From NCBI RefSeq assembly GCF_004331455.1, contig NZ_SJJR01000020.1:47197-111196 (forward strand): a stretch of 64,000 nucleotides of DNA, in the 5' to 3' direction. Below, piece by piece: positions 1 through 8,220 of the stretch. The notes beneath the pieces were generated by a model. The model saw nothing but the letters and a program-made list of their open reading frames with translations. It was not told the origin of the DNA and made no database searches. The DNA is from Micromonospora zingiberis. GTDB lineage: Bacteria; Actinomycetota; Actinomycetes; Mycobacteriales; Micromonosporaceae. How positions within the stretch are numbered: the first letter of the stretch is position 1; the number at the start of each line of letters is the position of its first letter. The position numbers and the translations under genes are program-made.

Positions 1-201
1 GTTCTCCGGCGGCGGCAGGAACTGCTCCAGGCTGGCCGGATCCAACCGGCCGAGCAGGCCGGGCAGCACGGCGATCTCCGAGACGGACTGTTGGCAGGCG
101 GGGCAGTCGACGAGATGGCGTTCGTACGCCACCCGATCGGCGGGCGAGAGGGCACCCAGCACGTACGCGCCATCGTCGTACGCGAAGTCGCACCGGCTCA
201 T
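1..201 (-). CDS. Anti-sigma factor, zinc-finger type (partial, cut by window edge)
   Basis: The first 67 residues are present and the gene runs off the left edge. The N-terminal part has the ZAS (zinc-binding anti-sigma) pattern, with a His three residues before a CxxC pair (H-L-V-D-C-P-A-C at about residues 30-37). This fold binds and silences a cognate ECF sigma factor. Its ATG overlaps the stop of the upstream sigma gene as ATGA, so the two are translationally coupled, as expected for a sigma/anti-sigma pair. Whether a transmembrane sensor domain follows cannot be seen here. Confidence 0.85.
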   Translation of the reverse strand, partial: MSRCDFAYDDGAYVLGALSPADRVAYERHLVDCPACQQSVSEIAVLPGLLGRLDPASLEQFLPPPEN

Positions 202-776
202 CCAGTCACCCCCATCTCGGCAAGGACCAACCGTAGTGACCGCAGAGCGTAGTGGGTTCGGGACTTCACCGTCCCCGGCGGAACGCCGAGCCGGGACGCC
301 GCCTCGGAGACCGATCGCCCCTGGTAGAAGCACTCGACCAACACGTCGCGGTGGGACGGGCTGAGCCGGTTGAGGGCCTCGGCGACCGTCCACGCCTCGA
401 CGGCACGTTCGGTCTCGTCGACCACCTCCGGCGGTTCGGGCAGTTCGTCGGTGTAGATCTCACCGACCCGGGTCGACCGGCGCCGCCAGGCGTCGATGGC
501 CAGATTCCGCGCGGTGGTGAAAAGCCAGGCCCGCACCGAGCCGCGCCGGGGGTCGAGCGACTCCGGGTGGCGCCAGGCCCGGAGCAACGTCTCCTGCACC
601 AGGTCCTCGGCGCGCTGGCGGTCGCCGTTGACCAGCCGCAACGCGTGCGCGTACAGCGCGTCGGCATGCTCGTCATGCAGAGCACGCAGCAGGTGGGCGT
701 CGTGGTCGCTGATGGTCCTCTCCTCGCTCTCGGCGCGAGCGGGCTCGGCGTTACGACCGGTGATACGTGCGGTCAC
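198..776 (-). CDS. ECF-type RNA polymerase sigma factor (SigL/SigK-like)
   Basis: This 192-residue sigma-70 family protein has only regions 2 and 4, as ECF factors do. Region 2 holds the RAEDLVQETLLRAWRHP helix and the following FTTARNLAIDAWRRR segment (promoter -10 recognition). Region 4 is the C-terminal helix-turn-helix (LSPSHRDVLVECFYQGRSVSEAASRLGVP..GTVKSR). The start used is a GTG at 776 with no clear ribosome site; about 22 residues of Ala/Glu/Arg-rich leader precede the conserved part, so the true start may be further in. The overlapping anti-sigma gene downstream suggests release upon an external signal. The regulon is unknown. Confidence 0.88.
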   Translation of the reverse strand: MTARITGRNAEPARAESEERTISDHDAHLLRALHDEHADALYAHALRLVNGDRQRAEDLVQETLLRAWRHPESLDPRRGSVRAWLFTTARNLAIDAWRRRSTRVGEIYTDELPEPPEVVDETERAVEAWTVAEALNRLSPSHRDVLVECFYQGRSVSEAASRLGVPPGTVKSRTHYALRSLRLVLAEMGVTG

Positions 777-803
777 GCCAAACGGTTCAGTCCCAGCTCA
801 AAC

Positions 804-816
804 CTGGGATTCCCAG
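804..816. promoter_or_regulatory. Perfect 13-bp palindrome between sigma factor and phoX genes
   Basis: CTGGGA-T-TCCCAG forms a perfect inverted repeat in the 162-bp gap between the divergent sigma and phosphatase genes, 28 bp upstream of the sigma GTG. It could be an operator or part of an autoregulated promoter. No function is established. Confidence 0.35.
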
Positions 817-938
817 AGCGGAGTTCATCGCTGGTTCACATCGCGGCCGACCCGCGCTCACCGCGTCCCCCTAGCGTCCGGCGAGTACGCGCCGGTGAGC
901 TGCACCGGTGTGCACCGACTCCCAGGAGGCTCCTCCCC

Positions 939-3056
939 ATGAGCGACCGTCCCCGGCTGCTGCCGCTGCTGGGCACTCCCCGCCACGGCAGCCGTGACGC
1001 CATGACCTGCCTGTACCGCTGCGGTAACGCCTGCGACCACCCGGTTCCCAACACCTCCGACAACACCTACTTCGGTGATCTGGTGAACGCCGAGGTCTCC
1101 CGGCGCGGTGTGGTCCGCGCCGGTGCGGTCGGCGCGATGGTGCTCGGCTTCGGCGGCGCGCTGGCCGGCACCGGCGCCGCCGCCTCGGCGGCGCCGAACT
1201 CGCCGGTGCTCCCCGAGGCCACCACGTTCCCCGCTGGCGGCAAGGGCGTCGGCAACGGCGCGCTGACCTTCAAGCCCATCCCGCCGAACACGTTGGACAC
1301 CTTCGTGGTGCCCAACGGCTACGACCACGCGGTGGTGATCCGCTGGGGTGACCCGGTGGTGCCGGGTGCGCCCGCCTTCAACCTGGGTAAGCAGACCGCC
1401 GCCGCGCAGGCCAAGCAGTTCGGCTACAACAACGACTACGTCGGGGTGCTGCCGTTGGACAAGGGCGGCAAGCGGGCGCTGCTCGTGGTCAACCACGAGT
1501 ACACCAACGAGGACCTGATGTTCCCCGGGTTCACCAGCCAGGACGCGCTCAGCGTCGAGCAGGTGAAGGTGGCGATGGCCGCGCACGGCATGTCCGTGGT
1601 GGAGATCGAGCGGGTGGCCGGCACCGGGCAGTGGCGGGTGGTCGGCTCGGGTCGCCGCCCGTACAACCGGCGGGTCGACGCGCTGAGCAGCACCTTCGAG
1701 CTGACCGGTCCGGCCGCCGGCTCGTCCTTCGTGAAGACCGCCGCAGACCCGAAGGGCCGCACGGTCATCGGTACGCTGAACAACTGCGCCGGTGGGGTGA
1801 CGCCGTGGGGCACCGTGCTCTCCGGCGAGGAGAACTTCAACCAGTACTTCGTCGGCGGCGACGCCGCGCCCGAGGCGGACAAGCCCCGACTGACGCGCTA
1901 CGGCATCAGCACCACCGCCCGCTACCCGAGTGGCAGCCGCAAGTGGGACCGCGCCGCCGACCGGTTCGACCTCGGTAAGCACCCCAACGAGGCCAACCGG
2001 CACGGCTGGATCGTGGAGATCGACCCGTACGACCCGGACAGCCGCCCGCGCAAGCACACCGCGCTGGGCCGGTTCAAGCACGAGGGCGCCAACGTCATCG
2101 TGGCCCGCAGCGGGCACGTGGTCGCCTACATGGGCGACGACGAGCGCTTCGACTACCTCTACAAGTTCGTCTCCGACAAGAAGTTCATGAAGGGTGACTC
2201 CTGGGTCGCCCGCAAGCACAACCTGACCCTGCTGGAGTCCGGCACCCTCTACGTCGCCCAGCTCGGCCAGACCAGCGCCGACGAGATCGACGGCTCCGGC
2301 AAGCTGCCCAGCGACGGTGCGTTCGACGGCAAGGGCCGCTGGATCAAGCTGGTCAGCGGCAACCGGTCGTACGTGGACGGGATGACCGCCGCCGAGGTGC
2401 TCACCTTCACCCGGTTCGCCGGGGACAAGGTCGGCGCGACCAAGATGGACCGTCCGGAGGACGTGGAGCCGAGCCTGCACACCGGCAAGGTGTACGTGGC
2501 GCTGACCAACAACTCCAACCGTGGGGTCGGCAGCAACCCGAAGCCGGACGAGGCCAACCCGCGTACCGCCAACCGGCACGGCCAGATCCTGGAGCTGGTC
2601 GAGGACCGGGGGGACAACACCGCCGAGACGTTCGCCTGGTCGCTGCCGATCGTCTGTGGCGATCCGGCGGACCCGGCCACCTACTTCGCCGGGTACGACA
2701 AGACGAAGGTCTCGCCGATCTCCTGCCCGGACAACGTGGCCTTCGACGCCACCGGCAACCTCTGGATCTCCACCGACGGCAACGCGCTGGGCAGCAACGA
2801 CGGGCTGTTCGCCACGGCGACGGAGGGACCGGAACGCGGTCACCTCAAGCAGTTCCTGACCGTCCCGTACGGCGCGGAGACCTGTGGCCCGTTCATCACC
2901 GGCGACAACCGCTCGCTTTTCGTCGCCGTGCAGCACCCGGGCGAGATCACCGGTGCCACGGTCGAGAACCCGGCCTCCACCTGGCCGGACGGCGACTACG
3001 CCAAGCCCGGCGTGGTGGTCACCTGGCGGCTGGACGGCGGACCGGTCGGCAGCTGA
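939..3056 (+). CDS. PhoX-type alkaline phosphatase (DUF839), Tat-exported
   Basis: This 705-residue protein belongs to the PhoX/DUF839 family, calcium/iron-dependent phosphomonoesterases that act outside the cell to release phosphate. The start is fixed by AGGAGG at 924-929, nine bases before the ATG. The first 50 residues carry the family's usual leader (CLYRCGNACDHPVPNTSDN), then a twin-arginine signal (S-R-R-G-V-V followed by a hydrophobic run ending ASA-AP near residue 87). Family segments include GTLNNCAGGVTPWGT, SGEENFNQYF, GWIVEIDP, KHEGANV, YMGDDERFDYLYKFVS, MDRPEDVEP, and CPDNVAFD near the C-terminus. It is a lone gene followed by a strong hairpin. Specificity within the family cannot be read from sequence. 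Confidence 0.9.
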   Translation: MSDRPRLLPLLGTPRHGSRDAMTCLYRCGNACDHPVPNTSDNTYFGDLVNAEVSRRGVVRAGAVGAMVLGFGGALAGTGAAASAAPNSPVLPEATTFPAGGKGVGNGALTFKPIPPNTLDTFVVPNGYDHAVVIRWGDPVVPGAPAFNLGKQTAAAQAKQFGYNNDYVGVLPLDKGGKRALLVVNHEYTNEDLMFPGFTSQDALSVEQVKVAMAAHGMSVVEIERVAGTGQWRVVGSGRRPYNRRVDALSSTFELTGPAAGSSFVKTAADPKGRTVIGTLNNCAGGVTPWGTVLSGEENFNQYFVGGDAAPEADKPRLTRYGISTTARYPSGSRKWDRAADRFDLGKHPNEANRHGWIVEIDPYDPDSRPRKHTALGRFKHEGANVIVARSGHVVAYMGDDERFDYLYKFVSDKKFMKGDSWVARKHNLTLLESGTLYVAQLGQTSADEIDGSGKLPSDGAFDGKGRWIKLVSGNRSYVDGMTAAEVLTFTRFAGDKVGATKMDRPEDVEPSLHTGKVYVALTNNSNRGVGSNPKPDEANPRTANRHGQILELVEDRGDNTAETFAWSLPIVCGDPADPATYFAGYDKTKVSPISCPDNVAFDATGNLWISTDGNALGSNDGLFATATEGPERGHLKQFLTVPYGAETCGPFITGDNRSLFVAVQHPGEITGATVENPASTWPDGDYAKPGVVVTWRLDGGPVGS

Positions 3057-3090
3057 CCGGAGCTCCGGCGCCCGCGCCGGGCGCCCCACG

Positions 3091-3121
3091 ACGGCCCTCT
3101 TCCCACCAGGAAGGGGGCCGT
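3091..3121 (+). terminator. Hairpin terminator after phoX
   Basis: A 13-bp stem with one G-U wobble (ACGGCCCTCTTCC against GGAAGGGGGCCGT) closes a 5-base loop 35 bp after the phosphatase stop. There is no clear T-tract, which is common in high-GC actinobacteria. Confidence 0.65.
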
Positions 3122-3158
3122 CTCGCTGAGCCGCTGAACCTCAGGCGCCGCCGACGTC

Positions 3159-3208
3159 GCCACCACGCCGCTCGGCGGCCTCAGCGGCGCCACCACGCCG
3201 CTCGGCGG
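3159..3208. repeat. Short tandem repeat at the 3' end of the IclR gene
   Basis: A 20-bp unit (GCCACCACGCCGCTCGGCGG) occurs at 3159-3178 and again at 3189-3208, a 30-bp period, immediately downstream of the IclR-family stop. It is probably a local duplication. Confidence 0.6.
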
Positions 3209-3210
3209 TG

Positions 3211-3993
3211 TCAGCTCTCGGTGGCGAGGCTGTCGGCGATCGCGCGGGCGGCGGCGAGCAGTTTCGTCCGGACCACCCGGGCGGAGGTCATCATCTCGCT
3301 GGCCGGCAACGCGCAGGCCAGCACCGTCCGTCGTTCCATGTCCTTGTCCGGGCTGATCAGCACCGCCGCACACGCCACACCCTGCCGGAACTGGCCCAGC
3401 TCCAGTTGCATGCCACGGCGCTCACCGGCAGCCAGATCGGCCTCGAACGCCTCAGGGGTACCCAGGGTGGCGCTGGTGAACGGGCGCATGCCGTACTCGC
3501 GCAGGTAGCGGTGGCGTTGTTCGGCGGTGAGCGTGGCGAGCAGGGCCTTGCCGAGAGCGGTCGCGTGCGCGCCCTCGTCGAACCCCGGCACGAGATCCTC
3601 CAGATAGGGCGAACGGTGTCCCTCCGCCACGGCGGTGACGGCCACCTGTCCACCCACGAACCGGCCGAGGTAGTGGCTCCAGCCGGTCTCCAGCGCGACC
3701 CGGCGCAGCGTCTCGCCGACCGCCGGGGAGCCCCGGAACGCGGCGACCAGCTCGCGATAGCGGTCGGCCACCTCCAGCCCGACGATGTACGTGCCATCCT
3801 CCCGGCGGATCACGTAGCCCTCGTACGCGAGAGTGCGGACCAGGTGGTACGTGGTGGCCACTGTCAGCTCACAACGTCGGGCGATCTGTTTCACCGTCAG
3901 CCCACGCGGGGCACGACCGACCGACTCGAGCACTCGAAGTGCGCGGGAGACGCTCCGGATCAGATCCGAAGGCTCCGCCAGGGGGTCACGCAC
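3211..3993 (-). CDS. IclR-family transcriptional regulator
   Basis: This 260-residue regulator has an N-terminal winged helix-turn-helix (LTVKQIARRCELTVATTYHLVRTLAYEGYVIRRED, about residues 25-65). A C-terminal IclR effector-binding domain follows (YLGRFVGGQVAVTAVAEG, FDEGAHATALGKALLA, RRGMQLELGQFRQGVACAAVLI). The start chosen is GTG at 3993 because GGAGG lies five bases upstream; the longer frame has no better site. It is divergent from an MFS transporter with a 154-bp gap, so it may control that gene and itself. The effector is unknown. Confidence 0.9.
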   Translation of the reverse strand: MRDPLAEPSDLIRSVSRALRVLESVGRAPRGLTVKQIARRCELTVATTYHLVRTLAYEGYVIRREDGTYIVGLEVADRYRELVAAFRGSPAVGETLRRVALETGWSHYLGRFVGGQVAVTAVAEGHRSPYLEDLVPGFDEGAHATALGKALLATLTAEQRHRYLREYGMRPFTSATLGTPEAFEADLAAGERRGMQLELGQFRQGVACAAVLISPDKDMERRTVLACALPASEMMTSARVVRTKLLAAARAIADSLATES

Positions 3994-4147
3994 AACCACC
4001 TCCGCCACCAGGGACTTACACCATATGAAAAACCGGCCCGAGACGAAATGCCTGTTCGGCTGGATGCTCCGGGGACACGGCATACGTGACGTGATCTCGG
4101 CCGCACTTTGAGTCGCGATGCCGTGGCTCGAATAGGTTGATCTCACC

Positions 4148-5350
4148 ATGACCAACTCCGCCCCGCCCCTCGACCCGGTGGCCGGCACCAGGCCGGTCCG
4201 CGCCAGCGCCGTGGCCGTCGCCGTCACCATCAGCTGCGTCCTACCGGTCTTCCTGGTCGGTGGTCTCGCCGTACAGATGCGCGAGGAGTTGGACTTCTCA
4301 CCCGCCGGCCTCGGGCTGGTCGTGGCGGTCTACTTCGGGATCGGCGCGCTCGCCTCCGTACCCTCGGGGGCCCTGGTCGAGCGGTGGGGCGGCGCCGTGG
4401 TGGCCCGCATCGGCATCCTGATCTCCGCCGGCTGCCTGCTCGCCGTGGCGGTGCTGGCCCGGTCCTACCCGGTGCTACTCGGCCTGCTCGCGGTGGCCGG
4501 CACGGCGAACGCGCTCGGCCAACTGTCCAGCAACGTGCTGCTCGCCCGGCATGTGCCGGTCCGGCGGCAGGGCCTGTCGTTCGGCATCAAGCAGGCCGCC
4601 ATCCCGATCTCCACGCTGCTGGCCGGCGCGGCGGTGCCCACCCTCGCCCTCACCGTCGGCTGGCGCTGGGCGTTCGTGGCCGCCGCCGGTGCCGCACTGG
4701 CCACACTGCTGGCCGTACCCGCGCAGGGTCCCCAACCGGCCCGCCGGCCGACGGGCCGGGCCGGCAGCGGGACGCTGGCGCTGGTGGTGGTCGGCGTCGC
4801 CGCGACACTCGCCGCCGGGGCCGCGAACGCGCTGGGCACCTTCGTGGTGGACGCCTCCGTCGACCGGGGACTCGCACCGGCACTGGCCGGGCTGACCCTG
4901 ACCCTCGGCAGCGCGGCCTGCATCGCGGCCCGGATCGGCTTCGGCTGGCTGGCCGACCGGCGCTCCGGCGGGCACGTCACCGTGATCGCCGGCATGCTGG
5001 CCGCGGGGGCGATCGGGCTGGGCCTGCTCGCGATGGCCGGCTCGGGTCCGCTGATGGTCGGCGTACTGCTCGGCTTCGGCCTGGGCTGGTCGTGGCCCGG
5101 CCTGATGAACTTCGCGGTGGTCCAACTACACCCGCAGGCACCGGCCGCCGCCACCTCGATCACCCAGACCGGGGTGTACGCCGGCGGCTGCCTCGGCCCG
5201 CTCACCCTCGGCCCACTGGCCGCCGCGGCCGGCTACCCCACGATGTGGCTCACCGCAGCCGCCGCCATGCTCGCCGCCGCCGCCCTCATGCTCACCGCCA
5301 CCCGGCTACTCGCCGCCCACCGCGTTGCGCATCCGGTGGGCGGGCGCTGA
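4148..5350 (+). CDS. MFS transporter
   Basis: This 400-residue integral membrane protein has about twelve hydrophobic segments. The major-facilitator loop between TM2 and TM3 (SGALVERWGGAVVARIG) has the reduced G-x-L-x-E-R-W-G form, and the second-half counterpart is FGWLADRRSGGH. The arrangement resembles OxlT/CynX-type anion or nutrient carriers, but the substrate cannot be inferred. The ATG has only a weak purine stretch (TAGG) upstream. It is divergently paired with an IclR-type regulator, suggesting substrate-controlled expression. Confidence 0.85.
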   Translation: MTNSAPPLDPVAGTRPVRASAVAVAVTISCVLPVFLVGGLAVQMREELDFSPAGLGLVVAVYFGIGALASVPSGALVERWGGAVVARIGILISAGCLLAVAVLARSYPVLLGLLAVAGTANALGQLSSNVLLARHVPVRRQGLSFGIKQAAIPISTLLAGAAVPTLALTVGWRWAFVAAAGAALATLLAVPAQGPQPARRPTGRAGSGTLALVVVGVAATLAAGAANALGTFVVDASVDRGLAPALAGLTLTLGSAACIAARIGFGWLADRRSGGHVTVIAGMLAAGAIGLGLLAMAGSGPLMVGVLLGFGLGWSWPGLMNFAVVQLHPQAPAAATSITQTGVYAGGCLGPLTLGPLAAAAGYPTMWLTAAAAMLAAAALMLTATRLLAAHRVAHPVGGR

Positions 5351-5378
5351 CCCGATCAGCCCGGCGTCTGGAGCGCGC

Positions 5379-6449
5379 TCAGCTGGTGCGGTCGGCGATG
5401 TGGTCGCAGAGCGATTCGAGCGCCCGGCGGGAGGGAGTGTCCGGCAGCGGGGCGAGTTGGCTGCGCGCGTCCTCGGCGTAGCTGCGCACGGTCTCACGGG
5501 CGCGCTTGAGCGCCGGAGACTCGCGTAGCAGGCCGAGCGCCTCGGCGTGCAGGGCGTCGTCGGTCAGCGGCCCGGTGGCCAGGATCTCCCGCAGCCGGAC
5601 CGAGGCGACGTCGGTGTCGTCCGCCGCACGGGCATAGAGGACCGGCAGAGTCGGTACGCCCTCGCGCAGGTCGGTGCCGGGCGTCTTGCCCGACTCGGCG
5701 GACTCGCTGGCGATGTCGAGCAGGTCGTCGGAGAGCTGGAACGCCACCCCGATGGTCTCGCCGTAACCGGCCAACGCCGCCACCTGCTCCGGCGAGGCCC
5801 CACTGAACAGGGCACCGAAGTGGGCGCTGGTGGCGATCAGCGAACCGGTCTTCTCCGCGATCACCCGCAGGTAGTGGGCCACCGGGTCGTCGTCGGCCCG
5901 AGGCCCGACGGTCTCGGCGATCTGACCGTGCACCAGCCGGGCGAAGGTGCGCGCCTGAAGGCGTACCGCCTCGGGGCCCAGCTCGGCGGCGACGTCCGCG
6001 GCCCGCGCGAAGAGGTAGTCACCGACCAGGATGGCCACCGAGTTGGTCCAGCGGGAGTTGGCGCTCGGGGCACCCCGGCGCACCGGCGCCTCGTCCATCA
6101 CGTCGTCGTGGTACAGCGTGGCCAGGTGGGTCAGCTCCACCACCACCGCAGCCGACACGATCTCGGCCCGACCCGGGTCACCGAACTGGGCGCCCAGCGC
6201 CACCAGCAGCGGCCGGAAGCGCTTGCCGCCGGCCTCCGTCAGATGCCGGGCAGCCTCGGTCACGAAGGGATCGGCGCTGGCAACGGTCTCCCGCAGCTCA
6301 GCCTCGACGGCCCCCAGCACACCCAGCACGGACTCCTCCGTGCCGGAGTCGGCGAGATGAAGGCCGAGCGCGCCGAACTGACCCGCGCCAAGCCGGTCCC
6401 GGCGGCCACCGGAGCCGGTGACACCTGAACGCTCGCCACCCCTAATCAC
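5379..6449 (-). CDS. Polyprenyl diphosphate synthase (trans-isoprenyl transferase)
   Basis: This 356-residue class I isoprenyl diphosphate synthase has both aspartate-rich motifs: DDVMD at about 115-119 and DDLLD at about 241-245. It also has the GGKRFRP IPP-binding segment and GEMxx-like loops. It condenses isopentenyl diphosphate with an allylic primer; given the neighbours it most likely makes the menaquinone side chain (compare mycobacterial grcC1, which lies near menJ and menG). Two adjacent GTG codons are possible starts (6452 and 6449); the second has GGAG at better spacing. It lies just downstream of the nuo operon terminator as a separate unit. Chain length cannot be read reliably. 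Confidence 0.88.
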   Translation of the reverse strand: MIRGGERSGVTGSGGRRDRLGAGQFGALGLHLADSGTEESVLGVLGAVEAELRETVASADPFVTEAARHLTEAGGKRFRPLLVALGAQFGDPGRAEIVSAAVVVELTHLATLYHDDVMDEAPVRRGAPSANSRWTNSVAILVGDYLFARAADVAAELGPEAVRLQARTFARLVHGQIAETVGPRADDDPVAHYLRVIAEKTGSLIATSAHFGALFSGASPEQVAALAGYGETIGVAFQLSDDLLDIASESAESGKTPGTDLREGVPTLPVLYARAADDTDVASVRLREILATGPLTDDALHAEALGLLRESPALKRARETVRSYAEDARSQLAPLPDTPSRRALESLCDHIADRTS

Positions 6450-6502
6450 CACGACTCCACCATGCCACACGGCCTCTACCTGCACCGGACCGGGGATACG
6501 CG

Positions 6503-6538
6503 GCGAGGGCCGGCCCACAGTCGCGGGCCGGCCCTCGC
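6503..6538 (-). terminator. Terminator of the nuo operon
   Basis: A perfect 14-bp GC stem (6503-6516 with 6525-6538) closes an 8-base loop 16 bp after the nuoN stop on the minus strand. It separates the nuo operon from the prenyl synthase. Confidence 0.75.
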
Positions 6539-6553
6539 AGGCAGAGGCTGTTG

Positions 6554-8104
6554 CTACCGCACGAAGTCGGCAGCACCATTGGCCAGGTCCAGCAGTGGTG
6601 CCGGTGCGACACCGAGCACCAGGGTGGCGATCACTCCGATCACCAGGGCCGCCGAAGTCAGCCCACCGGGCACGGTGACCGTCGGAGTCGCGTCGCCCGG
6701 CTCGGACAGCCACATCATCACCACGACCCGCAGGTACGGGAAGGCCAACACCATGCTGGTCAGCACGCCGGCGATCACCAGCCACGCCTGCCCGCCGTCC
6801 AGGGCCGGCGCGAAGACCGCGAACTTGCTGGTGAAGCCGCTGGTCAGCGGGATACCGGCGAAGGCCAGCAGGATGAAGGTGAACACCGAGGCGTACAGCG
6901 GCGAACGCCGGCCCAGCCCGGCCCACCGGGACAGGTGGGTGGCCTCGCCGTCGGCGTCCCGCACCAGGGTCACCACCGCGAACGCGGCCAGCACCGCGAA
7001 GCCGTACGCGACGAGGTAGAACATGGTGCCGGAGAGCCCGTCGCGGCCCGGTGCCAGCACGCCGACCAGCAGGTAGCCGGCGTTGGCGATGGACGAGTAC
7101 GCCAACAGCCGCTTGATGTCGGTCTGGGTCACCGCGAACACCGCGCCGATCAGCATGGTGAGCACCGCCACCACACCGAGCACCGGGGTGAAGTCCCAGC
7201 GCGCACCCTCGAAGGCGACGTGGAACACCCGCAGCAGGGCACCGAACGCGGCCACCTTCGTGCAGGCCGCCATGAAACCGGTCACCGGCGTCGGCGCACC
7301 CTGGTAGACATCGGGCGTCCAGACGTGGAACGGCGCCGCAGCCGCCTTGAACAGCAGACCGATCGACACCAGCGCCATGCCGGCGAAGAGCAGCACCGGG
7401 CTCTGCGTCGAGTTGGCCACCGCCGAGTGGATGGTGGCGAAGTCGACGCCGGCCGGACGGTCGCCGAGGCCCCCGGTGAAGCCGTAGATCAGCGCCAGGC
7501 CGAACAGGAAGAAGGCCGAGGCGTACGCGCCGAGCAGGAAGTACTTCATCGCCGCCTCCTGGCTCAGCAGCCGCCGGCGGCGGGCCAGCGCGCAGAGCAG
7601 GTAGAGCGGCAGTGAGAAGACCTCAAGGGCGATGAACATGGTCAGCAGGTCGTTCGCCGAGACGAACACCAGCATGCCGCCGACCGCGAAGGTGACCAGC
7701 GGATAGACCTCACCGGCACCGCCGGCGCGCTCCGCCTGCCGGCGGTCGTCCGGAGAGTCGGCGGTGATGGCGGCCTGGGCGACGAACGCACCACCCCGCT
7801 CGATCGCCCGCTCACCGATCAGCAGCAACGCCACCGCCGACAGGACCAGGATCGCGCCCTGGAGGAACAGCGTCGGCCCGTCGATGGCGATCACCCCGAT
7901 GGTGATCAGCCGCTTGTCGAGGTTGAGCACCACCATGGTCAGCGCCGCGAGCACCGCCAGCAACGCCAGCGGCAACTGGATGGGGTGCCGCAGGCGGCGA
8001 GGCACGAACGCCTCGACCAGCACCCCGACCACCGCCGCACCCATCATGATCAGGATCGGTGCGAGTGCCGCGTAGTCGATCGGCGGCAGTTCAAACTCGT
8101 TCAC
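6554..8104 (-). CDS. nuoN: NADH-quinone oxidoreductase subunit N
   Basis: This 516-residue antiporter-like membrane subunit of NDH-1 is the last gene of the operon. It has about fourteen hydrophobic helices and the proton-translocation signatures of the Nuo L/M/N family (conserved Lys in the FKAAAAPFHVWTPDVYQGAPTPVTGFMA segment). With NuoM and NuoL it forms proton-pumping modules in the membrane arm. The start is a GTG at 8104 overlapping the stop of a small repeat-derived frame as GTGA. The nearest ribosome site (GGAAGG) lies eight bases upstream, at the edge of that repeat. Confidence 0.96.
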   Translation of the reverse strand: MNEFELPPIDYAALAPILIMMGAAVVGVLVEAFVPRRLRHPIQLPLALLAVLAALTMVVLNLDKRLITIGVIAIDGPTLFLQGAILVLSAVALLLIGERAIERGGAFVAQAAITADSPDDRRQAERAGGAGEVYPLVTFAVGGMLVFVSANDLLTMFIALEVFSLPLYLLCALARRRRLLSQEAAMKYFLLGAYASAFFLFGLALIYGFTGGLGDRPAGVDFATIHSAVANSTQSPVLLFAGMALVSIGLLFKAAAAPFHVWTPDVYQGAPTPVTGFMAACTKVAAFGALLRVFHVAFEGARWDFTPVLGVVAVLTMLIGAVFAVTQTDIKRLLAYSSIANAGYLLVGVLAPGRDGLSGTMFYLVAYGFAVLAAFAVVTLVRDADGEATHLSRWAGLGRRSPLYASVFTFILLAFAGIPLTSGFTSKFAVFAPALDGGQAWLVIAGVLTSMVLAFPYLRVVVMMWLSEPGDATPTVTVPGGLTSAALVIGVIATLVLGVAPAPLLDLANGAADFVR

Positions 8105-8217
8105 CGGACCAACCTTCCGTTCGCGACTGCGGGGCTCGCAAGCTCACTCCTCGCGCTCACCGGTACCAGCCTTTCGTTCGCGACTGCGGGGCTCGCAAGC
8201 TCACTCCTCGCGCTCAC
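8101..8217 (-). CDS. Repeat-encoded mini-ORF bridging nuoM and nuoN (38 aa)
   Basis: This frame consists almost entirely of two copies of a 46-bp repeat and encodes two near-identical 19-residue units (each beginning MSARSELASPAVAN, then ERLVP or GRLVR). Its GTG overlaps the nuoM stop as GTGA, and its own stop overlaps the nuoN GTG as GTGA, so translation could pass from nuoM through it to nuoN. A protein function is doubtful. The supportable statement is that the inserted repeat is open and coupled at both ends. Confidence 0.4.
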   Translation of the reverse strand: MSARSELASPAVANERLVPVSARSELASPAVANGRLVR

Positions 8218-8220
8218 CGG
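8118..8220. repeat. Tandem GTGAGCGCG-type intergenic repeat (two copies, nuoM-nuoN junction)
   Basis: Two identical 46-bp copies (8118-8163 and 8175-8220) have a 57-bp period. Read on the minus strand, each begins near GTGAGCGCGAGGAGTGAGC and ends with CGAACG. The same family, with a 5-bp insertion, occurs twice at 33846-33963. Copy two supplies the nuoM stop codon, and the outer edge of copy one adjoins the nuoN ribosome site. Confidence 0.9.

Noticed and set aside
252..938. A plus-strand open frame continuing phoX upstream across the sigma factor gene
   Set aside because: It is the antisense of the sigma gene; AGGAGG at 924 and the ATG at 939 give the family N-terminus.
858..3089. Long minus-strand frame opposite phoX
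   Set aside because: High-GC shadow: Val/Arg/Gly/Asp-rich sequence with no domain, while phoX on the plus strand is clearly coding.
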